A DNA stretch of 64,000 nucleotides from Caldilineaceae bacterium (GTDB lineage Bacteria; Chloroflexota; Anaerolineae; Caldilineales; Caldilineaceae): positions 186,001 through 250,000 of the forward strand of contig JAJEDI010000050.1 of assembly GCA_022821585.1 (NCBI GenBank), in the 5' to 3' direction. This document shows, piece after piece, positions 52,626 to 61,082 of this stretch (positions are counted from its first letter, which is position 1; each line of letters starts with the position of its first letter). The notes beneath the pieces were generated by a model that had not been told where the DNA came from, ran no database searches, and was given only the letters and a program-made list of their open reading frames with translations. A program made the position numbers and the translations under genes.

Positions 52626-54197
52626 ATGAATCTCTCGAAATCCCGCACGCCGCATCTGGTCCGCTCCTCCTTTCTCGTCTTCTTCATCTTCGGGCTGGAC
52701 AAAATAACGGGCTTTGTCAAGCTACTGCTGACGACCAGGCTCTTTGGTACAGGTCCGGAGATAGACGCCTTTGCCACGGCCAATCAGCTGCCAGAGCTCC
52801 TTCTGGCATTGCTTGCTGCCGGGGCCCTCTCGGCGGCGTTTATCCCTGTCTACACAGGATACTTGACCCGGTCACGGCGCCAGGACGCGGAATCGCTGGC
52901 AGGAACTGTGCTGACTCTGACTATAGTCGTAGTGGGCGCAGCCTGTTTCCTGGCGATCCTGGCGGCGCCCTGGCTGGTACGGGTTGTACTGGCTCCCCAT
53001 TTTCCTGCCGAGACCCAGCAACTCACCACTCAGATGATGCGGATCTTCCTGGCGGCCGCGGGGTTGATCAGTGTCTCCGGTGTGTTCGGCAGCGTGCTCC
53101 ATTCTCACCAGCACTTTCTGACGCCGGCATTGGGAAGGGTATTGATCGACCTGGGACAGATTGCGGGCATGATCCTGCTCGTGCCGGTTTTGGGCGTCTA
53201 CGGAATGGCCTGGGGCAGCGTTCTGGGTGCGGCGCTGACGGTCCTCGTGCAGGTTCCGGCACTGATGCGACAGAGAGTGCGCCTGCGGTTACAGATCAGT
53301 TTGCGGCTTGAAGGTGTTAGGGAGGTATTGCGATTGATGGGCCCGCGTATCGTGACGCTGGGCGCCTTTCAGGCGGTGGACCTGGTATTCATACGTCTGG
53401 CTTCAGCATTGCCGGCAGGCAGCATCGCCGCATTTCACTACGCCATGCTGGTGATGCTGTCGATGCCCAAATCTCTTTTTGGCGCAGCGATTTCGACAGT
53501 GATCTTTCCGACGATGGCCGAGCAGTACAATTTGGGATCGGGGCAACGGCTGCGCCAGACGGTCACGCATGGATTGCGGGCGACGTGGCTGCTGCTGCTG
53601 CCGGCCGGGGTAGGCCTACTGGTCCTGGGCAGGCCGGCAGTGGCATTCTTGCTGGAACGGGGGGAATTCGGGCCTGAATCAACTGCACTGGTCTATCTCT
53701 TGATGGCAATCTTTTCGGTGCGCCTGCTGGGCGAAGCATCGTACGACGTGCTCACACTGACTTTTTTCGCCCAGCACAACACTCACGTGCCGATGTGGGC
53801 GACGCTTGTTTGGGCGGTGGTGAATGCCGGTCTGAGCGTAATTCTTGTCGGACCGTTCGGGATTGCCGGCTTGGCTTGGGCCACTTCAGTTGCAGGGGCG
53901 GTCCTGGCGGCGGCGATGTTTGGGCTAAATGTGCGAGTGGGCGGCGTGGACGTTTCGATGCTGGCGGCTACCCTGGGACGCGCACTGGCGAGCAGCCTGG
54001 GAATGTGCGGCGTCGTGTTGCTGCTGCACCAACTGCGGATGCCGCCCGTGCTCTTCATACTGGCCAGCGCTAGCGGGGGCGGGTTTGCGTTTTTCGGAAT
54101 CTATGTACTGCTGGGCGGCAGGGAGGTCCTGACGGTGTTTGGGCACCTGCGCCGCGGGCTGCAGGGCGGGACCGGTTTGGCGGTCCGATCAGATTGA
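52626..54197 (+). CDS. murJ: Lipid II flippase MurJ (MviN family)
   Basis: A 523-aa MOP-superfamily flippase that moves the peptidoglycan precursor lipid II across the inner membrane. About 13-14 hydrophobic helices are visible. Diagnostic segments are DAFATANQLPELLLALLAAGALSAAFIPVY in the first two helices, the basic loop with TRSRRQDAESL, and helix 7-8 Arg-containing MGPRIVTLGAFQAVDLVF. Length matches the family. Together with the upstream LysM protein this hints at a peptidoglycan-containing envelope. It converges with the leftward dioxygenase gene. Confidence 0.92.
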   Translation: MNLSKSRTPHLVRSSFLVFFIFGLDKITGFVKLLLTTRLFGTGPEIDAFATANQLPELLLALLAAGALSAAFIPVYTGYLTRSRRQDAESLAGTVLTLTIVVVGAACFLAILAAPWLVRVVLAPHFPAETQQLTTQMMRIFLAAAGLISVSGVFGSVLHSHQHFLTPALGRVLIDLGQIAGMILLVPVLGVYGMAWGSVLGAALTVLVQVPALMRQRVRLRLQISLRLEGVREVLRLMGPRIVTLGAFQAVDLVFIRLASALPAGSIAAFHYAMLVMLSMPKSLFGAAISTVIFPTMAEQYNLGSGQRLRQTVTHGLRATWLLLLPAGVGLLVLGRPAVAFLLERGEFGPESTALVYLLMAIFSVRLLGEASYDVLTLTFFAQHNTHVPMWATLVWAVVNAGLSVILVGPFGIAGLAWATSVAGAVLAAAMFGLNVRVGGVDVSMLAATLGRALASSLGMCGVVLLLHQLRMPPVLFILASASGGGFAFFGIYVLLGGREVLTVFGHLRRGLQGGTGLAVRSD

Positions 54198-54229
54198 CAG
54201 GCCGGTAGCGGTCATCTACGCGTCCGGTC

Positions 54230-55018
54230 CTAGACTCCCAGCACAACGCGTTGCGCTTCGCTGATACGGGCGGCGGTCTCGGGTCGGAACAGGGCGCGCT
54301 GGTCGGTCTGTGACTTTAGGTCGCGGCGACAGTAGTAGCAGTGGAGCGCGCGGCGGGGGCTGTCCGATCGGTTGACGGTTCCCCCGTGCCAGGTGAAGGC
54401 GTTGAAAACGAAGACCGTGCCGGCTTTGCCCTGCACGAGGATCTCGTCGGGGTGGGGCGCCCTCGGATCCTCCATACCCTCGCCAGGATCCACGCCAAAG
54501 AGGTGTGAACCGGGAACAAGACGGGTGGCGCCGTTTTCGGGCGTGAAGTCGCTCAGCAGCCAGATTGAATTGCACACATTGTAGCGCCGGCGGCCGTCTT
54601 TCAATTCAGGCGCAAAGTCTGCGCTGTTATGGGATCCGTCACAGTGCAGGGCCTGCAGGCCATGGCCCGGAAGGGCGGCGCGCGCGTTGAGGGAGGAAAG
54701 TTTCAGATCGCCGTCGAGGACATGGGCCATGGCCGCCAACACCTTCGGGTTGGCCCAGACCTGATCGAACAGCGGATCCTTGTTTGCCAGGTTGGCGAGC
54801 CGGTCGGTGCCGTCCTCCTGGTGCACCTCCTTGCCGGCGTCCTCGCCTTCTTCGTCTTCCAACTCCTGTAGGCGATTACGAAGCGCCTGCACCTGCGCCG
54901 GCGTCAGAATACCCGGAATCGGCAGGTAACCGTCCTCATCGAGGGACCTTTTTTCGCCGGCCGATAGCGTGTCGTCGCGCACGCCGAGAGAATACAAAGC
55001 GGTTTTGATGTCCATCAC
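54230..55018 (-). CDS. Phytanoyl-CoA dioxygenase-family protein
   Basis: A 262-aa non-haem Fe(II)/2-oxoglutarate oxygenase. The iron-binding facial triad is His-x-Asp in LHCDGS (residues 124-129) and His in FTWHGGTVN near 212; the 2-oxoglutarate Arg is in PRRALH near 226. Family members hydroxylate phytanoyl-CoA, ectoine or other small molecules. An acidic insert lies near residues 50-65. The start is GTG at 55018 or ATG at 55015. It heads, or follows, a leftward group of Gfo/Idh genes, so a sugar- or polyol-derived substrate is possible. Confidence 0.9.
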   Translation of the reverse strand: MMDIKTALYSLGVRDDTLSAGEKRSLDEDGYLPIPGILTPAQVQALRNRLQELEDEEGEDAGKEVHQEDGTDRLANLANKDPLFDQVWANPKVLAAMAHVLDGDLKLSSLNARAALPGHGLQALHCDGSHNSADFAPELKDGRRRYNVCNSIWLLSDFTPENGATRLVPGSHLFGVDPGEGMEDPRAPHPDEILVQGKAGTVFVFNAFTWHGGTVNRSDSPRRALHCYYCRRDLKSQTDQRALFRPETAARISEAQRVVLGV

Positions 55019-55040
55019 CCTCTTGCCCCCGTTTCGGTGC

Positions 55041-56186
55041 TTAGCCCAATCGCCAAGCGTCTGTGTCGACCTGTTCGAGCTGACCGGTGGCGGCCGAGCG
55101 CACGCCTGCGTCCAGAATGGCCATTACTTCCAGATTGAATTCGAGGTCCAGCGTCTGGTGCAAGGGATCGCCGGTCTGCAGCCGGTGAATGAACTCCTGC
55201 GCGATGTCGGACCGGTCGGCAGGAATGGGATGACAACTGTGTAATTCGGTCCGACCTGCACCCCTTTCTATCCTTACTTTGGGAGACTCGCCAGGTTTCT
55301 CCTTGTCGACCACCAGGGTGCCTTCCGTCCCATAGACGATGGGCCCGGGGGATACGCCGTGGTCGAGGGTCGTCCAGGAGGCTTCACAAAGTGCCATTGC
55401 CTGGGGGAAGCGCACGATCATGGCGGCGTTGTCCTCGGCATCGCCCCATTTGCTGTTCAGATTGGCGCGCATGCCCATGGCGGCAGTGGCGGGCTCGCCC
55501 ACGAGCCAGCGAGCAACGAGCGAGCCGTAACAGCAGTAGTCGAGCATGACGCCACCGCCGGCGGCTGACTGATGCCACCATGTGGCGCCGCGTTCGACGC
55601 CTGACAGTTTGCGAGGGAGGGCACGGCCTTCCTCGTCGCCGCCCGGATGGGAGACGCCCGCCCCCAGCGGGCCGAGGTGGCCGCCGCGGAACTTGACGGT
55701 CAACACGCGACCGATTGCGCCGCTGTCTATCAACTCTTTTGCTTTGTGGGAGGCGGGTTGCCACGTAGTCGGCCAGTTGACGATCAGTTCGATTCCGGCG
55801 GCGCGGGCTGAGCGGGCCATACGCAGGCCGTCAGCCAGAGAGGAGGCCATGGGCTTTTCGACCAAGACATGTACGCCCTTGTGCGCACAGGCTTCCACCA
55901 CTTCCGGATGCTGCGCGTTTTCGGAGCAGCAGACTACGATATCTAGTGACTCCTGCGCCAGCATCTCTTTGTAATCGTCATAGGCCTTTGGCATCCCCAG
56001 ATCGTCCAGGGCATGGCGCAGGTTCCAGTCTCGCGTATAGTGGGCCGTGCGCAGTTCGGGGACCAGCCGCGGCGTGTCGGCGCATGCCGCCAGTTCGGCC
56101 TGGGGGTGGGCGGCGAAGCACTCGACCAGATGGTTGATATGCATGTGGGCAAAGCCAATGACGCCAATACGGAAGTTTTTCGCCAT
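55041..56186 (-). CDS. Gfo/Idh/MocA-family oxidoreductase
   Basis: A 381-aa NAD(P)-dependent dehydrogenase. The Rossmann loop reads GVIGFAHMHINHL near residues 8-20 and the EKP motif is LVEKPMASS near 100-108. GGVMLDYCCYGS near 210 marks the C-terminal domain. The ATG at 56186 has GGAGA 7 nt upstream; the frame is open to 56276 without family sequence. The gene lies 22 nt upstream of the dioxygenase, so the two are probably cotranscribed. Confidence 0.92.
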   Translation of the reverse strand: MAKNFRIGVIGFAHMHINHLVECFAAHPQAELAACADTPRLVPELRTAHYTRDWNLRHALDDLGMPKAYDDYKEMLAQESLDIVVCCSENAQHPEVVEACAHKGVHVLVEKPMASSLADGLRMARSARAAGIELIVNWPTTWQPASHKAKELIDSGAIGRVLTVKFRGGHLGPLGAGVSHPGGDEEGRALPRKLSGVERGATWWHQSAAGGGVMLDYCCYGSLVARWLVGEPATAAMGMRANLNSKWGDAEDNAAMIVRFPQAMALCEASWTTLDHGVSPGPIVYGTEGTLVVDKEKPGESPKVRIERGAGRTELHSCHPIPADRSDIAQEFIHRLQTGDPLHQTLDLEFNLEVMAILDAGVRSAATGQLEQVDTDAWRLG

Positions 56187-56218
56187 GGACAGTTCTCCAA
56201 TACTGGGGTTGCTGAATC

Positions 56219-56431
56219 TTAGTTCGCCTTGACTGGTGCGCAAGACAGGCGCATGGTCTCCAAGTTGCCTTCCCATTGCAGTTGGCCGCGCAAGCTGCGA
56301 ACTTTTTCCTGCGACTTCAACCTTACAAGCAGACGCAAAGCGTTTTCGATCAGTTCACGCTCTGAGTTCGCTCCTGAACAGGACATCGCGTCCTCCATCA
56401 ACTTTTCGTCAAGTTCTATGTTGGGACGCAT
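56219..56431 (-). CDS. VapB-family antitoxin without an adjacent toxin
   Basis: A 70-aa ribbon-helix-helix type protein resembling VapB/DUF2191 antitoxins: MRPNIELDEKLMEDAMSCSG followed by SERELIENALRLLVRLKSQEKVRSLRGQLQWEG. Such proteins bind operator DNA through the N-terminal strand and block a PIN-domain VapC ribonuclease through the C-terminus. VapC normally overlaps or follows within a few bases; here only 32 bases separate it from the Gfo/Idh gene, so the toxin is missing. It may be a remnant or act on a distant partner. Confidence 0.85.
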   Translation of the reverse strand: MRPNIELDEKLMEDAMSCSGANSERELIENALRLLVRLKSQEKVRSLRGQLQWEGNLETMRLSCAPVKAN

Positions 56432-56547
56432 TCGAATTCTTCGCTGATTGCAGACTACTCACAGTACGCGGGAGAGTACCGGCGCTGACAGAACTGGGGC
56501 TGCTCAAGCTGCTGAAAGCGGAGTCGAAGGCCAGGCCGACGAATCCG

Positions 56548-57657
56548 CTAGAAGGTCGTCCGCAAGGCCTGGGCCGTTCCTGACTGCGCCGAGCGGTAGG
56601 CGCCGTCGAAAATCTCGATGACGTGGCGGGCGTGCTCTGGTGTGGAGGTGGTGGGGATGTCCTCGCGGATCCAGTCGACGAGCTGCATCACATCCTCGTA
56701 GACGTGCGCTTCCTCGAGTCCGCGATGGTCGCCGACCACATGGGGCAATGAGGCGTTCAGGTCGATCGCTTCTTCCAACTCGCGGCCCGGATAGGCGAAG
56801 GGTTCGCCATTGAGCATTCCTCCATTTATAACCCCTTCAGTTCCGAAAATCAGCGGACGGCCCATATTGGGGAGACCGCCGGCGGCCACGCCGTAAACGA
56901 AGGCGAAGAGGCTGTCGCCAAAGTCAAGAACCATCAGCGTATTGTCGTCCATGTCGGTCGGTAACATCTCGCCGTAGAATTCCCGCTCTTTCACGCGCAC
57001 GCCTGAGAACGCGGTTACACCCTTGGCGGGCCCGAGAATCCCTGTCATGGCGTGCAGGCCGTAGACAGTCATATCGTAGAGCGGACCGCCACCGGGCTTG
57101 CGAAAATACCAGGCGGGGTTGACATTGGTCAGGGGATCGTCGCCACCGCGAACGCGTTCGGTTTCGTGGTAGCGACCGAAGGCAGCGCCAGTGACAGCCC
57201 AGGTCAGTCTTCCCAGTACACCTTCTTCGATCATCTCCTTGACTCGCTGATGGGCCGGCCGCAGCATTTCACCAGGACAGGACACTACTTTGACCCCTTT
57301 GGCCGCAGCCGCGGCGATCAGTTGATCGGCTTCGTCGACGGTCGTTGTCATTGACTTGTTGAAATGAATGTGGAGGCCGGCATCGACGCACTGCATCCCC
57401 TGTTCAAAGTGCAGACCGATTGGCGATGCGATTGAAACTGCGTCGACTTTGCCTGAGTCCAGGAGTTGCTCCGCGCTGGCGTAGAAATTGGGGACGCCGA
57501 ACCTGGCCGCGGCCGCTTCGGCCCTGTCGACGACGGGGTCGCACACAGCGGTCACATTGACCCGGTCCTGCACATCTTCCATGGTCAGGTGGGGCAGCAG
57601 CCCGCGAATCGAAATGCTACCGGTGCCGATGATTCCCAAACGGACTATGTCTGTCAT
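56548..57657 (-). CDS. Gfo/Idh/MocA-family oxidoreductase, NKS variant
   Basis: A 369-aa dehydrogenase. The nucleotide loop is LGIIGTGSISIRGLLP near 7-22. At the position of the usual EKP motif it reads HFNKSMTTT near 97-105: the Lys is kept but Glu and Pro are replaced. PGGGPLYDMTVYGLHAM near 204-220 marks the substrate domain, where the Asp-x3-His pair normally acts in catalysis. The downstream region is collinear with the other Gfo/Idh gene, suggesting related substrates processed in sequence. Confidence 0.9.
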   Translation of the reverse strand: MTDIVRLGIIGTGSISIRGLLPHLTMEDVQDRVNVTAVCDPVVDRAEAAAARFGVPNFYASAEQLLDSGKVDAVSIASPIGLHFEQGMQCVDAGLHIHFNKSMTTTVDEADQLIAAAAAKGVKVVSCPGEMLRPAHQRVKEMIEEGVLGRLTWAVTGAAFGRYHETERVRGGDDPLTNVNPAWYFRKPGGGPLYDMTVYGLHAMTGILGPAKGVTAFSGVRVKEREFYGEMLPTDMDDNTLMVLDFGDSLFAFVYGVAAGGLPNMGRPLIFGTEGVINGGMLNGEPFAYPGRELEEAIDLNASLPHVVGDHRGLEEAHVYEDVMQLVDWIREDIPTTSTPEHARHVIEIFDGAYRSAQSGTAQALRTTF

Positions 57658-57726
57658 CTTGTTCTACTCGTTATTGTGTGAAAAGGCGGGATTGCGTGAA
57701 ATTGGACAGTTTGGATTGAAATGGTG

Positions 57727-58614
57727 TTATGAATTTCGCCATGTGGTGCGGTGCCGCCAACCGACGGCCTGCTTGAGTTTGTCGTTGGACAGCAGAGACT
57801 GGTTTCCCTCGAGGCTGGCGGCTAAGGGAGCAAGTCCTGGGTTGAAGCGCTCCACAAGCTCTTTTGTTGGTTCAAGCGCGGTGGTGTCGTCGGCGTTGAG
57901 GAAGTAAACATCGTGAACGGGCAGGTCGGGCGCGGCCTCCATGAGCAGACGGTGGGCGCCGGCAACATCTTCGCTTCCGACCCAGCAGTATAGCCAGGGA
58001 TTCCACGCAGTGGCGGGCCTGACTTGGGAAGCCATCTGGCGACGGCGCTGCGGGGAGCAGACGCCGGCGATGCGGGTGACGTAAGTGCGAATGCCGTAAG
58101 ACCGGCTGAATGATGCGAGCAGGTCTTCTCCGGCGCGCTTGGAGTAGCTGTAAGAGTCTTCGGGAAAGGTAGGGTGGGACTCGTCGATGGGTAAGAAGTC
58201 GATGGGAAAGGGCGTGTCGCTGATGCGGAACCCATGCCCAAGGGCACAGTTGCTGCCGGCCATCACGACAGTTTTCACGCCGGCTTCGACGGCAGCCTGC
58301 ATCAGGTAGTAGGTGCCGAGCATGTTGCTGCGGAAGGTCGCGTCGAATGGCAGGCCTTCCTCTTCGACCCGCCCTTTCATCGCCGGATGGTCGGTGGGCC
58401 AAGGCTGGGCACCGATGTGCTGGATGGCGTCCACCCCGGCTACGGCCCGCCGGCAGTCCTCCCAGCCGGCTAGGTCACCACAGACCCATGGAAACCGCGT
58501 GAACTCGGAATCAGGGCGGCTGCGAGACATCAACACCAGGTCGTATTCTTGTGCGAGTGCACGGATAACATATGCACCCAGCTCACCGCTGGCGCCGGTG
58601 ATGAGTACTTTCAT
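57727..58614 (-). CDS. NAD-dependent epimerase/dehydratase
   Basis: A 295-aa extended SDR. The cofactor loop is GASGELGAYV near residues 7-16 and the catalytic Tyr-x3-Lys is YSYSKRAGED near 153-162. It resembles UDP-glucose 4-epimerase-like and uronate dehydrogenase-like proteins. The promoter at 58648-58677 lies 34 nt upstream. Next on the same strand is the NKS Gfo/Idh gene, 69 nt away. Confidence 0.9.
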   Translation of the reverse strand: MKVLITGASGELGAYVIRALAQEYDLVLMSRSRPDSEFTRFPWVCGDLAGWEDCRRAVAGVDAIQHIGAQPWPTDHPAMKGRVEEEGLPFDATFRSNMLGTYYLMQAAVEAGVKTVVMAGSNCALGHGFRISDTPFPIDFLPIDESHPTFPEDSYSYSKRAGEDLLASFSRSYGIRTYVTRIAGVCSPQRRRQMASQVRPATAWNPWLYCWVGSEDVAGAHRLLMEAAPDLPVHDVYFLNADDTTALEPTKELVERFNPGLAPLAASLEGNQSLLSNDKLKQAVGWRHRTTWRNS

Positions 58615-58647
58615 GTTGCGTTTTCGGTGCGGAGGTCGGTTTGAGAG

Positions 58648-58677
58648 ATTGTATCATGGTTGCCAAGGGGCAATCAA
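58648..58677 (-). promoter_or_regulatory. Promoter of the epimerase-led leftward genes
   Basis: On the minus strand TTGATT (58677-58672) and TACAAT (58653-58648) are 18 nt apart, 34 nt before the epimerase ATG. Confidence 0.65.
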
Positions 58678-59130
58678 GGATTTCTGACAATTCTGTCAGG
58701 GTTTTTCCCGCATGCGTGTTGTGGCGAACAAAACCTGTCGATCCGCGAAATCACGCGAAGTGCCGCGAAGAATATCAAATGTCGCGCCAAAAGGGAGATT
58801 TCGGCGCGACTTTCCGAATCGTTCATCGCCGTGTCTGTTGGATACCTAGAGGACAGATTACGGGCATTTGTTTATTGGATACTGCAAGCGTCTTCTTGCT
58901 CTTCTGTTTCGACAATGTTGAGCGTTTTCATGGTGACAATTGATGCTGCTAACACCAGTATACCATGAAATTGACGGCCTTTTTGGCTTTGTTGGGAGAA
59001 TTCTCAAATCCGAGGAGTTGTTAACCAGGGAAGGACGTAGTCGGGTCGTTCACGGGCCGGCCTTTTTTGCCGGGTGACGTGTCGACCGTTGTTTCAGGTT
59101 CGCTGTAATTCGAGAACAAAGCGGGTGACA

Positions 59131-59163
59131 GGGCACCCACAAGGGGTGCCCTGCCCCTACGGG
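59131..59163. repeat. Isolated REP-like palindrome
   Basis: The sequence GGGCACCCACAAGGGGTGCC is identical to the palindrome of the third unit at 42907. It is followed by CTGCCCCTACGGG, which restates the flanking CCTACGG with a short insertion. It sits 12 nt beyond the isomerase stop, a common place for such elements. Confidence 0.75.
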
Positions 59164-59174
59164 TATTGGGGGCG

Positions 59175-59948
59175 TCAGGAAAGGCCCATTTGCACGAGGT
59201 TGCGATAGCTGATTGCGAGACTCTCGAAGGGGTCGCCAGGACAGATGTCCTGCTCCACGGCATACCATTCAACGTTTGCCTGGCGGCAGGCGTCGAGGAT
59301 ACCGGGCCAGTTCAGGTTTCCTTCACCCACTTCCTTCATGACGTGTTCGCGCCAGCCGGCCATTGCCATGTCCTTGAGGTGGACGACCGGCATGCGGTCT
59401 TTGACGCGCAGGATCCAGTCGCGTACATCACCGCCTCCAAATTGGATCCAGTAGGTGTCCAGCTCAGCCTGGACGTAGCGAGGGTCCGTTTCATCGAACA
59501 GGATCTCGAGCCCGCACTTATCGCCATAACGGATGAATTCGAAACTGTGGTTGTGATAGCTGAATGTCAGTCCGGCTTCGTGGAGCGTTTTGCCGACCTC
59601 GTTGGCTTCCCCGATAAACTGGCGAAGACCCTCTTCACCTGCTTCGATGAAGTGGAAAGGCATACTGCCCACGGCCACGTGCCTGCAGTCCCAGAGATTG
59701 TGCTCGTCGATCACTGCGGAGATTTCTTCCTGGAGGCGCGGCCAGGCTATGTGCGTGTTAACGATGGTGATGCCGTGATCATCGCAGATCTTTTTGACAT
59801 CTGCGGGGGAGATGGGGCCAATTGCCGAAACCTGCGCCGCTTTGTATCCGATTGCGCTGATCCTGGCGATCGTGTCAGCGAATTCATCCGTGGTTTTTGT
59901 AAAATCGCGCACTGTGAAAAGCTGTGCGGCAAGGACATTCCGGCTCAT
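59175..59948 (-). CDS. Sugar phosphate isomerase/epimerase (TIM barrel)
   Basis: A 257-aa xylose-isomerase-like TIM-barrel protein, close to inosose dehydratase IolE and related isomerases. Segments are IVNTHIAWPRLQEEI near 65-79, TFSYHNHSFEF near 128-138, VQAELDTYWIQFGG near 164-177 and VVHLKDMAM near 193-201, carrying Glu/Asp/His metal ligands. AGGAGAAC lies 5-6 nt upstream of the ATG. Nearby Gfo/Idh genes, as in inositol catabolism, support a role in polyol or keto-sugar breakdown. Confidence 0.9.
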   Translation of the reverse strand: MSRNVLAAQLFTVRDFTKTTDEFADTIARISAIGYKAAQVSAIGPISPADVKKICDDHGITIVNTHIAWPRLQEEISAVIDEHNLWDCRHVAVGSMPFHFIEAGEEGLRQFIGEANEVGKTLHEAGLTFSYHNHSFEFIRYGDKCGLEILFDETDPRYVQAELDTYWIQFGGGDVRDWILRVKDRMPVVHLKDMAMAGWREHVMKEVGEGNLNWPGILDACRQANVEWYAVEQDICPGDPFESLAISYRNLVQMGLS

Positions 59949-60085
59949 GGATGTTCTCCTAAAATGAACTGTTTGTTTGCTGTCTGGCTTGTTCCAAGCC
60001 TATAGTAAACAATGGATAGCCCTGCGGGCGCAAGCCGGGAGGCCCTTGCGTTGCCGGACGATTGTCTGGCGCGCGAACGGCCCTG

Positions 60086-60094
60086 TGGTACAAT
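60086..60094 (+). promoter_or_regulatory. Extended -10 promoter of the five-gene membrane operon
   Basis: TGGTACAAT carries a TGn-extended TACAAT about 63 nt before the first ATG of the operon. No -35 box lies at the right distance (a TTGTCT is 21 nt upstream). Confidence 0.45.
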
Positions 60095-60156
60095 TTTTTT
60101 TGCATTTCAATTGACTTTAGTGTGCAACCGGACAATTGCGAGGTTCAGATAGTCCG

Positions 60157-60450
60157 ATGCAAGAAGGGCAATTTGACGAGACGATTGAGGCGACCCTCTC
60201 CGCGTTTGGTCAGAGGCGGATGGTATTGCCTGCAGTACTTTTTGTGGCCGGGCACCGTCCACTGGCATTCGTTTTCGGGCAGGTTCTGTTGATTCTCCAG
60301 CCTTTGGCTGCGCTGTTGGGCACCGACGGGCTGGCCGCGTGGGCCGATTTGCTCTCCCATCCAAACGGTCCCGACGCGCTCTCTGATCGGTTGGCGGCAT
60401 TGTTAGAGAAGGACCGCTATGCAACTCGTGACCTGAAATCTGAACCGTGA
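60157..60450 (+). CDS. Hypothetical protein, first gene of a membrane operon
   Basis: I do not recognise this 97-aa protein. Residues 1-20 are polar and residues 21-50 form a moderately hydrophobic helix region (VLPAVLFVAGHRPLAFVF) that may be membrane-associated. The C-terminal 40 residues are helical and charged. The stop overlaps the GTG of the next gene by 4 nt, linking the two proteins. The ATG at 60157 was chosen; the frame opens at 60136 with a weaker start. Confidence 0.65.
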   Translation: MQEGQFDETIEATLSAFGQRRMVLPAVLFVAGHRPLAFVFGQVLLILQPLAALLGTDGLAAWADLLSHPNGPDALSDRLAALLEKDRYATRDLKSEP

Positions 60451-61076
60451 GCATCTATTCAAGACCAAGACAACTGGCACATGCATGGCGACAGCTGGCG
60501 GACAACGCAAATGAGTCCGGGGAAACGCCGCTGTTCGCCCTGGGCCTCGATTCGCACTACAGGGACGGACTGCTGAGGCTGCTTGCCCTGGGCCGTCTCG
60601 CGCGCCAGAACCTGGGACCGCAGCACCCGACAATTGTCGCCGGGGGTGACGGCTGGCTCTGGCTGCTGTCTATGCTGGTCTGGCGGCCTGCGGTTGGCGG
60701 ACGTAGACTCCATTCGGCAGCCGTTCCCAGCGCGGCCTCTGAGGAAGAAGCGGAGGTGCTGTCGGGACAGTTCGACGATTCAGAGCGAACAGTACTCTAT
60801 GCGGGAGCTGACAGCGCCTTGTACGCCGCGGTGCTCAACCTGTCGCGGCAGCGGGGGGACTGGGACGCGATGCCTATGGGTCTGGACTGGTCTGTGCGGT
60901 GGTCGACACCTGCCGGTGTCGAAGGCTCAGACATCGAGTTGCTGCCAGCCGTCATCACCCAGGCGTCTCTAACGAAGTCCGCAGGGCCCGTTGACGACTC
61001 CTGGCTGAGGAGGGGAGAACGCTGGGCGGGCGTCCTGCTGGCGCTGGTGCTCCTGATCGCTTCATTTTTTGGATAG
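60447..61076 (+). CDS. Hypothetical protein with C-terminal membrane anchor
   Basis: This 209-aa protein matches no family I know. It is mainly soluble, with one C-terminal hydrophobic segment (residues 190-208, AGVLLALVLLIASFFG), so it is probably a tail-anchored or single-pass cytoplasm-facing protein. The N-terminal HAWRQLADNANESGETPLFALGLDSHYRDGLLRLLALGRL region is helical and DUF4350-like terminal segments in cell-envelope operons have a similar plan, though this is not enough to assign it. GTG start, overlapping the previous stop. Confidence 0.65.
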   Translation: MSIYSRPRQLAHAWRQLADNANESGETPLFALGLDSHYRDGLLRLLALGRLARQNLGPQHPTIVAGGDGWLWLLSMLVWRPAVGGRRLHSAAVPSAASEEEAEVLSGQFDDSERTVLYAGADSALYAAVLNLSRQRGDWDAMPMGLDWSVRWSTPAGVEGSDIELLPAVITQASLTKSAGPVDDSWLRRGERWAGVLLALVLLIASFFG

Positions 61077-61082
61077 GCGCCA

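Larger units (their letters stand above)
58615..59174. other. Intergenic region with REP-like copy
   Basis: About 560 bases between two leftward genes. It contains the epimerase promoter (58648-58677), the isolated REP-like palindrome (59131-59163) just after the isomerase stop, and a hairpin with a T-rich loop near 59056. Frames at 58641-58968 look random in composition. Confidence 0.5.
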
